Assembly (NCBI RefSeq): GCF_019396385.1
Contig: NZ_JAHKRN010000038.1
Coordinates: 1-64,000, forward strand
From: Nonomuraea harbinensis
Lineage (GTDB): Bacteria > Actinomycetota > Actinomycetes > Streptosporangiales > Streptosporangiaceae
Direction of reading: 5' to 3'
DNA length: 64,000 bases
This document shows positions 50,156 to 59,688 of this stretch, piece by piece; position 1 is the stretch's first letter, and every line of letters starts with the position of its first letter. The notes below the pieces were generated by a model. That model did not search any database, had not been told where the DNA came from, and worked only from the letters and a program-made list of their open reading frames with translations. A program made the translations under genes and the position numbers.

Positions 50156-51797
50156 ATGACTGACACCGCTGTGGCACATGATGTCCGTGGGAAGTCACGT
50201 CCGCTGAGACTCACCGCCGCCGCGTGCGCCCTGGCCGTGTTGACGTCCTGCGGTGTGCTGCCCCAGCCGGATCGCGCCGCCTCTCCGGCCGCGGACGCGT
50301 CGTCGCCCGCTCCGGCTGAGCCCGAGGCGCCCCAGCCCTCGCAAGGCACAGCCGCCCCTGCCGCTTCCACGAGCCCCTCCTACAGCGATCCGCACTCCGA
50401 CGCCCGCCGGCCCCTCCGCCAGCGCCCTCGCCACCCACGCGGACCACGGCAAGCGCACCGTCCGGGCCGACCTAGTCGGACTCAACCGGATCGGCGACCA
50501 TGTCGCGGTCCAGGTACGTCTCACCGAAACGGGCGAACGCTCCATGTACGTGTGGCACCACGTCGAGGACCGCATGGCAAGCGGGCGCGACAAGGACGAC
50601 ATGGCATCCGGCCTCGGCATCATCGACGCCGCCGCCGGCCGCCTGCTCATGCCGTCGACCACGCCTGACGGCGGCTGCGCCTGCACCGTGGAGGACGACT
50701 TCGAGAGGCCGTGGCTCGAACCGGGCAAGCCACGCACCTTCTTCGCGCTGGTGCCCGCGCCCTCTGGGGGCGCCACCTCGGCGACCGTGTACACCCCGTT
50801 CGCCCCGCCCTTCGTCAACGTCCCCATCAGCGACGAACCACCGCAGCCGCCGCCCAACCAGCAGATCCCGGACCCGGCAACAGCCCAGCTCACGCCGCTC
50901 TCCTATCCGGTGGAACTGCCCTCGGCCAGCCTGGACAACAGCATGGAGACGACCACGGACGATCGGCGGGTACGCATCAACCTCTCCTCCGACGTGCTCT
51001 TCAAGGTGAACAAGGCGGACCTGTCCGCGGGCGCGCGCCACGTGCTCGAACGCACCGCGGGCCAGATCGACGAGTCGGACGCCGCCGAGGTCGCGATCGA
51101 CGGCCACGCGGACTCGACCGGCACCGACGCCATCAACCAGCCGCTCTCCGAACGCAGGGCCGACACCGTGCGCAAGGATCTCGCGTCGCTGGTCACCCGG
51201 GAAGGGGTGACGTTCCGTGCGCGGGGCCACGGTTCCGCCCAGCCGCTGTACTCCAACGCCGACGCGGACGGCCGGCGCAAGAACCGCCGGGTAACGGTCA
51301 GTTTCGACCGGCCGGGGACACTGCCCGCGCCTTCCCCGAGCAGCACGCCGAGCCCTGTCGAGTCGGGGCGTCCCGGCGGTAGCAGCAGCACGAACGTCAA
51401 GGGACAACCCTTCACGGTCGAGGTCGACCCCATCCGCGTCATCGGCGAGGGGATCGGCCTCATGGTTTTCAGGACCACCAACAACGGCATCAAGGAGACC
51501 TGGCTGCACGACCTCAGCGATCGCCCGACGGCCCTGCCGGGCAGGGGCGGCATCGGCGGCGCCACGAACGTCGACGTGGTGGACCCCCGGGGCAAGACCC
51601 TCCACGGGGCCGCGGTCGTCTACGGCCGGCAAGGCTCCCGGCTCTACTGCCTGTGCACCCCCACCAAGTACAAGAGCGACCACCTAGCGCAGGAGACCAA
51701 GGAGCACTGGGCCGTCATCAGCCTGCCGCGGGACCCGTCGAGCGTGCGGGTCCGAGTAGCGGAGTTCCCGCCTCTGGCTGATGTGCCGGTCATCTAG
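50156..51797 (+). pseudogene. OmpA-type lipoprotein with an apparent frameshift
   Basis: The signal peptide (RLTAAACALAVLTSC, lipobox LTSC) and a Pro/Ala linker are in one frame from the ATG at 50156. The rest of the protein, from about 50400 to 51797, is in the +1 frame. Together they would make about 540 residues. The later part contains an OmpA-like peptidoglycan-binding domain (INLSSDVLFKVNKADLSAGARHVLE, IDGHADSTGTDAINQPLSERRA, NRRVTVSF). It is flanked by two related domains: one before (HVAVQVRLTETGERSMYVWHH to GGCACTVE) and one after (GIGLMVFRTTNNGIKETWLHD to RLYCLCTP). An extra base in the GC-rich linker, or a sequencing error, would explain the break. Confidence 0.75.
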
Positions 51798-51860
51798 ACC
51801 GCCGGCCGCCGCGGCGCGTTACGCGACGAGTGCCTCCTGCAACTGTCGCGTTGACTCCGG

Positions 51861-52548
51861 GTGGCGGCCAAGGAGGTGCGGCTGTTCGGTCACTACACCG
51901 CGATCATCAGGAGCGGCTCCGACCTGCCGGAGCCGGCCGCGCCCCGCGCCCTGCCGCCGCTTCGGAGCGGCATCGAACTGCGCGACGTCTGGTTCCGCTA
52001 CAGCGACGAGCACCCGTGGGTGCTGCGTGGCGTCAGCCTGCGCATCCCGCACGGCTGTTCGACGGCGCTCGTCGGGCGCAACGGAGCCGGCAAGAGCATG
52101 CTGGTCAAGCCGCTGCGCGCGAGGCGCGATCCTGTGGGACGGAGCGGACATCCGGGACGTCCCGGCCGCCGAACTGCGCGCCCGCATCGGTGCCGCCTTC
52201 CAGGACTTCGTCGCGTACGACTTCAGCGCCGCCGGCAACGTGGCCGTCGGCGACCTGGCGGCGGTGAACTCCCCCGCCAGGATCGAGGAGGCGGCCCGCC
52301 GCGCCGGGGTGCACGACGTGCTGGCGAGCCTGCCGCACGGCTACGACACGCTGCTGACCCGTACCTTCGCCGGCACGTTCCCCGAAGAGGACCCGCAGGT
52401 GGGGGCCATGCTGTCCGGCGGGCAATGGCACCGGGTCGCGCTCGCCCGGGCCTTCCTGCGCGGCGACCGCGACCTGATGATCCTCGACGAGCCGAGCGCC
52501 GGGCTGGACGCCGAGGCCGAGCACGACATCCACACGCGGCGGCGGCAT
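51861..52548 (+). pseudogene. Broken ABC exporter ATP-binding remnant
   Basis: Only the nucleotide-binding end of an ABC exporter survives. The first frame has AAKEVRLFGHY, IELRDVWFRYSDEHPWVLRGVSL and Walker A VGRNGAGKSMLVKPLR. The second frame resumes at AILWDGADIRDVPAAELRARIGAAFQDFVAYDF, signature LSGGQWHRVALARAFL and Walker B LMILDEPSAGLDAEAEHDI. The frame changes between Walker A and the Q-loop, with a small deletion. The membrane domain and the region after the D-loop (H-loop) are absent. It is not expected to be functional. Confidence 0.8.
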
Positions 52549-52568
52549 CAGAAAGACGTGCTCGGCGA

Positions 52569-52796
52569 TCAGCCCGTGGGGCCGATGTCGGGGCGTTCCT
52601 CTTCGCCCTCGGCGTGGTCTCGTTCCTCGGGGCGGTCCTCGTCGGGCCGCTCCGGCTCGTCGCGGGCCTCGGGAGGGTCCGCGGGGATGGGGCGGCGGGA
52701 CTTCTCGGTGCTCGCGCCGGAGCGCTCCGCGACCACGTCGCTCTCCGCGCCGAGGCCGTCCGCCGCAGGGGGCGTGTCGCCGGGGTTCTCGCTCAT
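52569..52796 (-). CDS. Possible small acidic disordered protein
   Basis: A 75-residue frame (MSENPGDTPPAADGLGAESD through RPDIGPTG) that is rich in Glu, Arg, Pro and Asp, with no hydrophobic core. It would be intrinsically disordered. The ATG is preceded by GGGGAAGG, though very close. It lies 63 bp downstream of the ribokinase gene on the same strand and could be the last gene of that operon. Low complexity makes a chance frame possible. Confidence 0.4.
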   Translation of the reverse strand: MSENPGDTPPAADGLGAESDVVAERSGASTEKSRRPIPADPPEARDEPERPDEDRPEERDHAEGEEERPDIGPTG

Positions 52797-52859
52797 ACCT
52801 TCCCCGTGCCCTCACCTCATGGTTCGATGCGGGCGGGCCCGGATCCGATGGGGCCGGCG

Positions 52860-53747
52860 TCAGCCGGCGAGCTCGGCGTCGATCTCGGCGCGGAGCGGCA
52901 TCGAGGTGGACGCCCCCTCGCGCCGCACGGAAAGCGCCGCCGCCGCCGCGGCGAAGCGGAGAGCCTCCGCCGCAGGACGCCCTTCGGCGCGGGCCACCGC
53001 GAGCGCCCCGGCGAACGTGTCGCCCGCCGCCGTGGTGTCGACCGCCTTGACCGGTACGGCGGGCACGTGGAGCCGCTCCCCCGCGCGCGATCCGTACAGC
53101 GCGCCCTGGGAGCCGAGCGTGATGACCGCCTCCTCGACCCGTTCGAGCAGCTTGTCCAGGGCGGCGCCGGGGTCGGCGGCGCCGGTGATGCCGGCGGCCT
53201 CGTGCTCGTTGGGCAGCAGCAGGGTGACCGCGTCCAGCAGAGCCTCGGGCAGCGGCTGCGCGGGGGCGGGGGTGAGGATGACGGGCACGCCGGCCTCGCG
53301 GGCGGCGCGGGCGGCGGCGGTGACGGCCGGCATCGGCAGCTCCAGCTGGAGCAGCAGCGCCCGCGAGGCGGCGATGACGGCGCGCTCGTCCGCGGTCGGG
53401 CCGGTGACGGTGCCGTTCGCGCCGGGGACGACGATGATCGAGTTGCCGCCCTCGTCGTCGACCACGATGTGCGCGATGCCGCTCACGCCGGGCGCCCGGC
53501 GCAGCAGCCCGACGTCGACGCCCGCCCCGGCGAGGGTGTCGCGCATCTCGGCGCCGAAGGCGTCCTCGCCGACCGCGCCCAGGAACGTCACCGGGGCGCC
53601 CGCGCGGGCGGCGGCGATGGCCTGGTTGGCGCCCTTGCCACCGGGCACGGTGCGGAAGTCGCGCCCGGTCACGGTCTCGCCCAGTTTGGGCGCGCGGCCG
53701 ACGTAGGCGACCAGGTCCATGTTGGCGCTGCCGAAGACGGTGATCAC
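52860..53747 (-). CDS. rbsK: Ribokinase
   Basis: A 295-residue PfkB-family kinase that phosphorylates D-ribose at O5. Motifs: VITVFGSANMDLVAYV, the ribose-binding VPGGKGANQAIAAARAGAPVTFLGAVG, LPNEHEAAGITG and the anion-hole DTTAAGDTFAGALAVA. These fit ribokinase better than fructokinase or other PfkB sugars, mainly through GGKGANQA and the NMD segment. The GTG at 53747 overlaps the stop of the preceding glycohydrolase gene. In the context of four ribosylglycohydrolases it should trap ribose released from a ribosylated substrate. Confidence 0.88.
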   Translation of the reverse strand: MITVFGSANMDLVAYVGRAPKLGETVTGRDFRTVPGGKGANQAIAAARAGAPVTFLGAVGEDAFGAEMRDTLAGAGVDVGLLRRAPGVSGIAHIVVDDEGGNSIIVVPGANGTVTGPTADERAVIAASRALLLQLELPMPAVTAAARAAREAGVPVILTPAPAQPLPEALLDAVTLLLPNEHEAAGITGAADPGAALDKLLERVEEAVITLGSQGALYGSRAGERLHVPAVPVKAVDTTAAGDTFAGALAVARAEGRPAAEALRFAAAAAALSVRREGASTSMPLRAEIDAELAG

Positions 53748-55072
53748 GGGTGCGTCAACTCCTGGGTGCGGCGGGCCAGCTGTTCCAGGCCGATGCCGTC
53801 GAAGCCGGTCAGGCTGCTGGCCAGGCTGTCGCGCAGCGCCCACTCGCTGGGGACGCCGCCGTTCAGCGCGCCGGCGATGGAGCCCGCGGTGGCGCCGGCG
53901 GAGTCGGTGTCCCAGCCTCCGGCGACGGCTCCGGCGACGGTGGCGGTGAAGTCGCCGCGGCCGTGCACGAGGGCGGCGGCGATGAGGGCGGCGTTGTTGA
54001 TCGTGTGCACCCAGTGCAGGTCGCCGTGCCGCTCGTGCAGCAGGTCGACGACGCGTTCGAAGTCGTCCTCGCGGGCGGCGTCCTCGGCCGCCTGCCGGAC
54101 CGCCCGGTGCAGCCGGGATCGGGGCGGCACCACCGACAGCCCCGCCTCGACGACCTCCTCGGCGGAGCCGGCGACCATCGAGGAGGCGCACATGGCGGCC
54201 GCGAACATGGCGCCGTAGAGTCCGTTGGCGGTGTGGGTGAGCCGGGCGTCCCGCCAGGCGTACTCGGCGGCGGTGCCGGGATCGCCCGGGTTGACCCACC
54301 CGTACACGTCCGCCCTGATCAGCGCGCCGATCCACTCCCTGAACGGGTTGCGGCGGGTGGCGGTCCGCGGGGGCTCGACGCCGTCGAGGAGGTTGCGGTA
54401 CGCGACGCGCTCGGCGGTGAACGTGCGCCCGGCGGGCAGCTCGTCGAGCCAGAGCCTGGCCACGTCGTCGGTGGAGAACCCGCGGCCGTGCCGTTCGAGC
54501 ACGGACAGGGCGAGCAAGGGGTAGTTGAGGTCGTCGTCCTCGGGGATGCCGTCGATGTTCTCGGCCAGGGAGTTGACGGCGCTGCGCCGGTTCCACGGCC
54601 ACCGCGCGGCCACCTCGTCCGGCAGGCCCTCGGCGGTGAACCAGCCGCGGATCGGCCAGTTCCCGGTGGCCTCGGCGATCTCCCTGATGCCCGTACGCGG
54701 GATCTTCTCGACCGGCTTGCCGAGCACGCACCCGGCGGCGCGGCCCTGCCAGGCGCCCAGCACCCGGTCGTGGGCCGCGACGACGCCGCGCGCGGGCCGC
54801 GGCCAGCCGGGGCAGGCGGCGATGATCGCGAGCAGGTCGCCGGGCTCGTCGAGCGGCGACGGGAGGGCGGCCAGCTCGTCCAGGAGCTCCTCGGCGAGCG
54901 GGCGCAGCGCCCGCGCGCCGGGCTCGGACGCGCCGGCGCGGGGCGGGGCGTCGTGCCCGCCGGCGGCGTGCCAGCGCTTCGCGACCAGCGTGGCGTCCCT
55001 GCCGTCCTCGGCGGCCTGCCTCAGCTCGTGGCCGACCAGATCCTCGGGCTGGACCCAGGTGAGCCGGATCAT
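53744..55072 (-). CDS. ADP-ribosylglycohydrolase-fold protein 1 (large type)
   Basis: A 442-residue protein. The first 100 residues are a separate helical extension. The glycohydrolase domain begins at VLGAWQGRAAGCVLGKPVEKIP. In place of the usual TDDT metal motif it has GIPEDDDLNYPLLALSVLE, the variant of the large subgroup. NPFREWIGALIRADVYGWVNPGDPGTAAEYAWRDARLTHTANGLYGAMFAAAM follows, and the C-terminal metal motif is GGWDTDSAGATAGSIAGAL. It should therefore bind a metal pair. It starts at an ATG with GGAGGAGCG upstream and overlaps both neighbours by 4 nt. The exact bond cleaved is unknown. Confidence 0.83.
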   Translation of the reverse strand: MIRLTWVQPEDLVGHELRQAAEDGRDATLVAKRWHAAGGHDAPPRAGASEPGARALRPLAEELLDELAALPSPLDEPGDLLAIIAACPGWPRPARGVVAAHDRVLGAWQGRAAGCVLGKPVEKIPRTGIREIAEATGNWPIRGWFTAEGLPDEVAARWPWNRRSAVNSLAENIDGIPEDDDLNYPLLALSVLERHGRGFSTDDVARLWLDELPAGRTFTAERVAYRNLLDGVEPPRTATRRNPFREWIGALIRADVYGWVNPGDPGTAAEYAWRDARLTHTANGLYGAMFAAAMCASSMVAGSAEEVVEAGLSVVPPRSRLHRAVRQAAEDAAREDDFERVVDLLHERHGDLHWVHTINNAALIAAALVHGRGDFTATVAGAVAGGWDTDSAGATAGSIAGALNGGVPSEWALRDSLASSLTGFDGIGLEQLARRTQELTHP

Positions 55073-56211
55073 CGCTCCTCCAGGAGCGCGGCGAACGCGG
55101 CCTCGTGGGCGCGGCGCCGGGCCACGTCGCCGGCGTGCACGCGGCGGGCGACGGCGGCGAGGGCGCGGCCGGGCGCCACCAGGTCGGTGCGGCTGGCGAT
55201 GCCGACCCGCTCGATCCACTCCTGCGGGACCGTGCCGAGGCCGCCGAGCGCGCCGGCGATGGCGCCGCCCATGGAGGCGATCGAGTCGGCGTCGCGGCCG
55301 TAGTTGACGCCGCCCAGCACCGTCTCCCGGTAGTCGCCCTTGGCGATCACCAGGAAGGCCAGGGCCAGCGGCAGCTCTTCGATGCTGTGCACGCGGCTCG
55401 GCCTGCGGGCGCCGAGGCCCTGGTCGCGGTAGGTGTCGGCGACCGTGTCGTAGGGCCGCACGGCGGTGCGGAGCGCCTCGAACGAACCGTCCCAGTGGCC
55501 GAGCCCGCGAGCCGTCTCGCACACGGCCTCGATGGCGGCGCGGGTGCCGTCCTTGGCCAGCCGGATACAGGCGGCGACGACCGAGTCGGCGGTGGCGCCC
55601 GGCCGCATCGCCTCGGCCACCGCCGCCGCCATCACCCCTGCGGCCTCGCGGCCGTAGCTGGACTGGTGCGCGCCGGTCAGGTCGACGGCCTCGGCGTAGG
55701 CGGCGTCGGGGTCGCCCGCGTTGACGACGCCGACGGGGGCCACGTACATGGCGGCGCCGCAGTTGACGATGTTGCCGGTGCCGGCCTCGCGCGGGTCGGC
55801 GTGGCCGTAGTGGAGGCGGGCGACGATCCACTTCTCGGCCAGGAAGATCCGCTGCAGCGGCAGCGCCTCGGCCTCCAGCTCGGGGATCCACTGACGCTCG
55901 GCCATCAGCTCGGGCACCATGTGCTCGGCCATCGCGTACGCGTCGAGGTGGCCGCGCGCCTTCTCGTACACGCGGATGAGCGCGTGCGTCATGAGCGTGT
56001 CGTCGGTGATGTGGCCGTCGCCCTTGTGGTACGGGGCGATGGGGCGGGCGTTGCGCCAGTCGTCGTTGAACGGCGGCACGATGCCCTCGACCCGGCCGCC
56101 GTAGCGTTCCACGATCTGCTCGGCGGTCCAGCCCTCGGTCGCGCCGCCCAGCGCGTCACCGACCGCCGCCCCCGCCACGCAGCCAGTCGCCCTGTCTTCA
56201 AGCGGCGTCAT
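55069..56211 (-). CDS. ADP-ribosylglycohydrolase-fold protein 2
   Basis: A 380-residue DraG/ADPRH-like protein. It keeps both metal motifs: HITDDTLMTHALI near residue 65 and GRDADSIASMGGAIAGALGG near 330. The N-terminal nucleotide/ribose loop is ATGCVAGAAVGDALGGATEGW. It also has GNIVNCGAAMYVAPVGVVNAGDPDAAYAEAVDLTGAHQSSYGREAAGVMAAAVAEAM, typical of the family. This and protein 4 are the best candidates for active ribosyl hydrolases here. The ATG has AAGGAC upstream, and both ends overlap neighbours. Confidence 0.86.
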   Translation of the reverse strand: MTPLEDRATGCVAGAAVGDALGGATEGWTAEQIVERYGGRVEGIVPPFNDDWRNARPIAPYHKGDGHITDDTLMTHALIRVYEKARGHLDAYAMAEHMVPELMAERQWIPELEAEALPLQRIFLAEKWIVARLHYGHADPREAGTGNIVNCGAAMYVAPVGVVNAGDPDAAYAEAVDLTGAHQSSYGREAAGVMAAAVAEAMRPGATADSVVAACIRLAKDGTRAAIEAVCETARGLGHWDGSFEALRTAVRPYDTVADTYRDQGLGARRPSRVHSIEELPLALAFLVIAKGDYRETVLGGVNYGRDADSIASMGGAIAGALGGLGTVPQEWIERVGIASRTDLVAPGRALAAVARRVHAGDVARRRAHEAAFAALLEER

Positions 56212-57176
56212 GAGAGTCCTTTCAGAAGTTCGATGAGATCTTTGCCCGCCAGCTCCGGCAGGCAACAGCCGGCGAGCGTGCGGGCCGGTGTGATCCACCC
56301 CTCCGGGATCGCACCGTACCCCCCGCAGGCCCCCGTGAGCGCGCCCGTGAGCGCGGGGGCCGAGTCGGCCAGCGCCGCCAGGCACGCGGCGGCGGGCACG
56401 GCCCGGCCGAGCTCGCCGCCCGACACCTCGGTCAGGGCGAGCGCGGCGGGCACGGTCAGCGCGGCGCCCACCCCGTAGCTGTAGACGTGGTCGAGCAGGG
56501 CCGCGTCCAGCGCGGGCACCGCGCCGAACGGGTCGCCCGCCGCGCGGGCGGCGGCCAGCGCCAGGCGGGCGTTGTGCCCGATGGCGGTGTCCTCCGGCAG
56601 TACGGCGAGCGCGGCGCTGACAGCCTTGGCCGCCGAGCCGGTGGCGACGGCCTCGGCCACGGCGGCGGCGACGGCGCGGGCGCCGAGCAGGCCGTCGCCG
56701 GCGTTGGTGACCTGGGCGTCCTCGTCCGGCGCCGCGCCGCGCAGGCCGTAGGCGACGGCTCTCACGGCGGCGGCGTCGTCGAAGTGGTGCGGGTTGTCGT
56801 GGCCGCTGGCGGGCGGCTCGACGCCTCTGGCCAGGTTGTCCAGTGCGGTGGCGACCGAGACGCGGGCCCTGATGTCGTCGCGGCCGACGAGCGCCCGGAA
56901 CGCGCCGGCGCGCGGCGTGCCCATGGTGAGCAGCGTCCAGGCGAGCCATTCCGCGTCGTCGGACGGGCCGACGGCCAGCGGCGCGGTCGGCTGGTTGAGC
57001 GCGAACGGCACCGGCAGCGTGGTGACCCGGTGCTCCTCGGCGAAGGCGTCCAGCTCCCGGTGGAGCCTGCGGCTCCAGGGGGCGTGCAGCGCGGCCCGAT
57101 GCCTGGCCGCGGGCCAGCCCGCGGCGTCTCCCACGGCGAGCCCGATGACGGCTCCCGCGATCCTGTCCCCCGACAT
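56208..57176 (-). CDS. ADP-ribosylglycohydrolase-fold protein 3 (degenerate)
   Basis: A 322-residue relative with a clear N-terminal DRIAGAVIGLAVGDAAGWPA and GAGDGLLGARAVAAAVAEA-type core. The first metal motif is altered to PSDDAEWLAW. The C-terminal GxDxDS motif is missing: the corresponding segment reads CLAALADSAPALTGALTGAC. It may have lost catalysis or act as a partner of an active paralog. The gene overlaps the next by 4 nt, and its ATG is 5 bp from the gene before, so it is expressed as part of the operon. Confidence 0.8.
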   Translation of the reverse strand: MSGDRIAGAVIGLAVGDAAGWPAARHRAALHAPWSRRLHRELDAFAEEHRVTTLPVPFALNQPTAPLAVGPSDDAEWLAWTLLTMGTPRAGAFRALVGRDDIRARVSVATALDNLARGVEPPASGHDNPHHFDDAAAVRAVAYGLRGAAPDEDAQVTNAGDGLLGARAVAAAVAEAVATGSAAKAVSAALAVLPEDTAIGHNARLALAAARAAGDPFGAVPALDAALLDHVYSYGVGAALTVPAALALTEVSGGELGRAVPAAACLAALADSAPALTGALTGACGGYGAIPEGWITPARTLAGCCLPELAGKDLIELLKGLS

Positions 57177-57181
57177 GCGTC

Positions 57182-58372
57182 CTACAGCCCTTCCATCCGC
57201 TCGTCGCCGGCATCCGGCCCCGCCGTTCCGCCTCCGGCCGCATCCGCGGATCCGCCCGGCCCCGCCGGAGGCCGTCCAGCCGCACCGGCAGATCCCGCCG
57301 GGCGGGGAAGTGCCGCCGATCCCGGCGTACCCGCGGATTCCGTCGTGGTTCCCCCGGGAGGCCCCGATCCCGCCGGGTTCTCGCCGGCGCGACCGGGTCG
57401 CGTCGCCCGGGTGCTCGCGGTTGCGTGGGCGGTGGCGAGGTCGTCAGCGACGTCCCGTATGTCCCGGCCCGCGACGACCGGCAGGCATCTCCCGGTGACG
57501 GGGCCGATCCTGGCCGCCCACCTCTCGGGCACGCCGCGCTCGCCCTGCGACGCGCCCGCGACGGCGCCCGCGATGGCGCCGATGGTGTCGGCGTCCCTGC
57601 CCAGGCTGACGCCGAATGTGACGGACCGCTCCACGTCGCCCTCGCCGTGCAGATAGGCGGCCAGCGCGAGCGCCACCGCCTCGGGCGCGAGGTCCGTCCA
57701 CGGGTAGTGCCTGACCACCACGGCCTCGTGCAGCGCCACGGCCGGGTCGGCGGCGCCGAGGGCGGCGCGCGCCCGGACGATGTTCCTCGCCGTCCACGAG
57801 TCGGCGGGCACCGCCGACAGCGCCGCCTCCACCGCGTCGGACGGATCGGCCCCGGCCATCGCGGCGGCGACGGCCGCGGCGACCGCGCGGCCGCCGAGTA
57901 TGCCTTCGCCCGACTGGCTGACCCGCCCGTCCTCGGTCACGAGCCGGGCCGCCTCCGCCGGGTCCCCCGGGCAGAACACCCCGTACGGGGCGGCCCGCAT
58001 GGCGAGCCCGTCGGACCACCCGTGCTGGTGGACCAGCCCGGTCAGCGGCGGCTCCAGCCCGCGCCGCAGCGCCTGGACGGTGCCGAGCTCGGAGAACCCG
58101 GCCCCGCGCATCGGCCCGGTCACGGCCGGGATCACCCGCTCCCGGTACGCGGCCGCGACCAGCGCGGACGTCAGCCCGTGCCCGTGCTCGGCCAGCAGCC
58201 CGGCGGCGAAGATCGCGTACTCGGTGTCGTCGGTGCCGCCGCCCTCGATCTCGGTGAGCCGCCCCCAGCGGTGACGGATCTCCTCCGGCGTGAGGTTCTC
58301 GGCGGGCGCCCCGAGGGCGTCGCCGGCCGCCAGGCCGAGCAGACACCCCCGGGCCCTGTCGCGATACGTCAC
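57182..58372 (-). CDS. ADP-ribosylglycohydrolase-fold protein 4 with a disordered tail
   Basis: A 396-residue protein. Residues 1 to about 310 are a canonical small DraG/ADPRH domain: RARGCLLGLAAGDALGAPAENL, GGGTDDTEYAIFAAGLL (metal motif 1), GEGILGGRAVAAAVAAAMAG, and GRDADTIGAIAGAVAGA (motif 2). About 80 Gly, Pro, Ala and Thr-rich residues follow (from ATASTRATRPGRAG on), of a type not usual in the family. The GTG at 58372 overlaps the binding-protein stop. It is probably catalytically active on a ribosylated compound. Confidence 0.86.
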   Translation of the reverse strand: MTYRDRARGCLLGLAAGDALGAPAENLTPEEIRHRWGRLTEIEGGGTDDTEYAIFAAGLLAEHGHGLTSALVAAAYRERVIPAVTGPMRGAGFSELGTVQALRRGLEPPLTGLVHQHGWSDGLAMRAAPYGVFCPGDPAEAARLVTEDGRVSQSGEGILGGRAVAAAVAAAMAGADPSDAVEAALSAVPADSWTARNIVRARAALGAADPAVALHEAVVVRHYPWTDLAPEAVALALAAYLHGEGDVERSVTFGVSLGRDADTIGAIAGAVAGASQGERGVPERWAARIGPVTGRCLPVVAGRDIRDVADDLATAHATASTRATRPGRAGENPAGSGPPGGTTTESAGTPGSAALPRPAGSAGAAGRPPAGPGGSADAAGGGTAGPDAGDERMEGL

Positions 58373-59679
58373 CGCTGATACCGCTCCAGCACCTCGTTGC
58401 CCTCCTCGACGAGCCGCTTGGCCGCCTCGTCCAGGGTGACCTTGTTGGCGAAGAACTCCTGCAGCACCGGCGTCGCCACCTTGCTCTTCCACTCGTCGTA
58501 CCCGTTCACCTTGAGGAACGGCGCCACCACGAGGTCCTTGGCGGAGGCGGTGGCGACGTCCCAGCCGTCCTCCTGGCCGGTGATCGACGGGTCGGAGGCG
58601 GCCTCCTGCGAGGTCGGCAGCAGCCAGTCGCCCTTGGCGAGGCGGGCCTGGTTCTTGCCGTTCAGGAAGAACGACATGAACTGGATGGCCTGCTCCTGGT
58701 GCTCGCTGTCGGCCGACACCGACAGGGTCTGCGAGACCGCGCCCTGGTTGGAGGTGGTGCCCTTGAGCGGCGGCAGCGTCACCCACTCGAAGCCGTCGGG
58801 GGCCTGCTCGGCCACCTGCTGGCGCAGGTAGACGCCGACCGGGAGCATCGCGTACTTGTCGGCGAAGAAGCCGGGCAGCGGGTCGGCGGTGCCCATGCCG
58901 AGCGCCGCCGGGTCGGCCGTCTTGTCCTTGTAGAGCTGGTCGTGGATGCGCTGCAGGACCGCCTTCTCCTCAGGGCCGACCTTGACGGTGGTCTTGCCGC
59001 CGGCGGTCTGGAAGAAGGTGCCGTCGAAGTTCAGCGCCAGGTTGAGCACCTTGTTGACCGGCGACTTCATCGGCCAGGCGACGCCGTACGTGTCGCCCTT
59101 GGTGAGCTTCTTGCTCGCGTCGGCGAACTCGTTCCACGTCCACGGCTCCGCGGGCGTGGGCATGCGCACCCCGGCCTCGGTGAGCAGCTTCTTGTTGGCG
59201 ATGATGACCTGCGACTCCTGGAGGAACGGCACGCCGAACACGCCCTGGTCGCCGCTGCCGTCGTCGAAGGTGACGGTGTCCCAGGCGGCCTGCGGGATGT
59301 CGTTCTGCAGGGAGGCGGGCAGCTTGTCCTTCAGGTCGAGCAGGTAGCCCTTGGACGCGAAGCCGGCCAGCGCGGGCGAGTCGTCGTGGAAGACGTCCGG
59401 CGCGTCACCGCCCTCGAACGAGGTGACGAGCTGGTCGTTGACGTTGTCCCAGCTGCCCTGGACGTAGGTGACCTGGATCTCCGGGTTGGCCTTGTTCCAC
59501 TCCTCGACGATCGCCTTGTTGGCCTCCACCGACTCCTTCTGCCAGGCGAGGCTGAGGAAGTCGAGCTTGACCGGTTCGCCCGACCCGCCCGAGGAGTCGC
59601 CGGTGTCCCCGCCGCCGCTGCCGCACGCGGCGGCCAGCGCGACGACCGCCACCGCCGCCAACGCGGATTTGATACGCAT
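58369..59679 (-). CDS. Extracellular solute-binding lipoprotein of the ADPRH/ribokinase operon
   Basis: A 436-residue family 1 binding protein. The signal peptide MRIKSALAAVAVVALAAAC has an AAAC lipobox, followed by a Gly/Ser/Asp-rich linker. The mature part, VKLDFLSLAWQKESVEANKAIVEEWNKANPEIQVTYVQGSWDN, has the UgpB/MalE-like fold. It should define what the operon imports. Acidic and aromatic residues around DDSPALAGFASKG and WTWNEFADASKK may line the site, but no ligand can be deduced. Confidence 0.87.
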   Translation of the reverse strand: MRIKSALAAVAVVALAAACGSGGGDTGDSSGGSGEPVKLDFLSLAWQKESVEANKAIVEEWNKANPEIQVTYVQGSWDNVNDQLVTSFEGGDAPDVFHDDSPALAGFASKGYLLDLKDKLPASLQNDIPQAAWDTVTFDDGSGDQGVFGVPFLQESQVIIANKKLLTEAGVRMPTPAEPWTWNEFADASKKLTKGDTYGVAWPMKSPVNKVLNLALNFDGTFFQTAGGKTTVKVGPEEKAVLQRIHDQLYKDKTADPAALGMGTADPLPGFFADKYAMLPVGVYLRQQVAEQAPDGFEWVTLPPLKGTTSNQGAVSQTLSVSADSEHQEQAIQFMSFFLNGKNQARLAKGDWLLPTSQEAASDPSITGQEDGWDVATASAKDLVVAPFLKVNGYDEWKSKVATPVLQEFFANKVTLDEAAKRLVEEGNEVLERYQR

Positions 59680-59688
59680 CTGAGCCTC

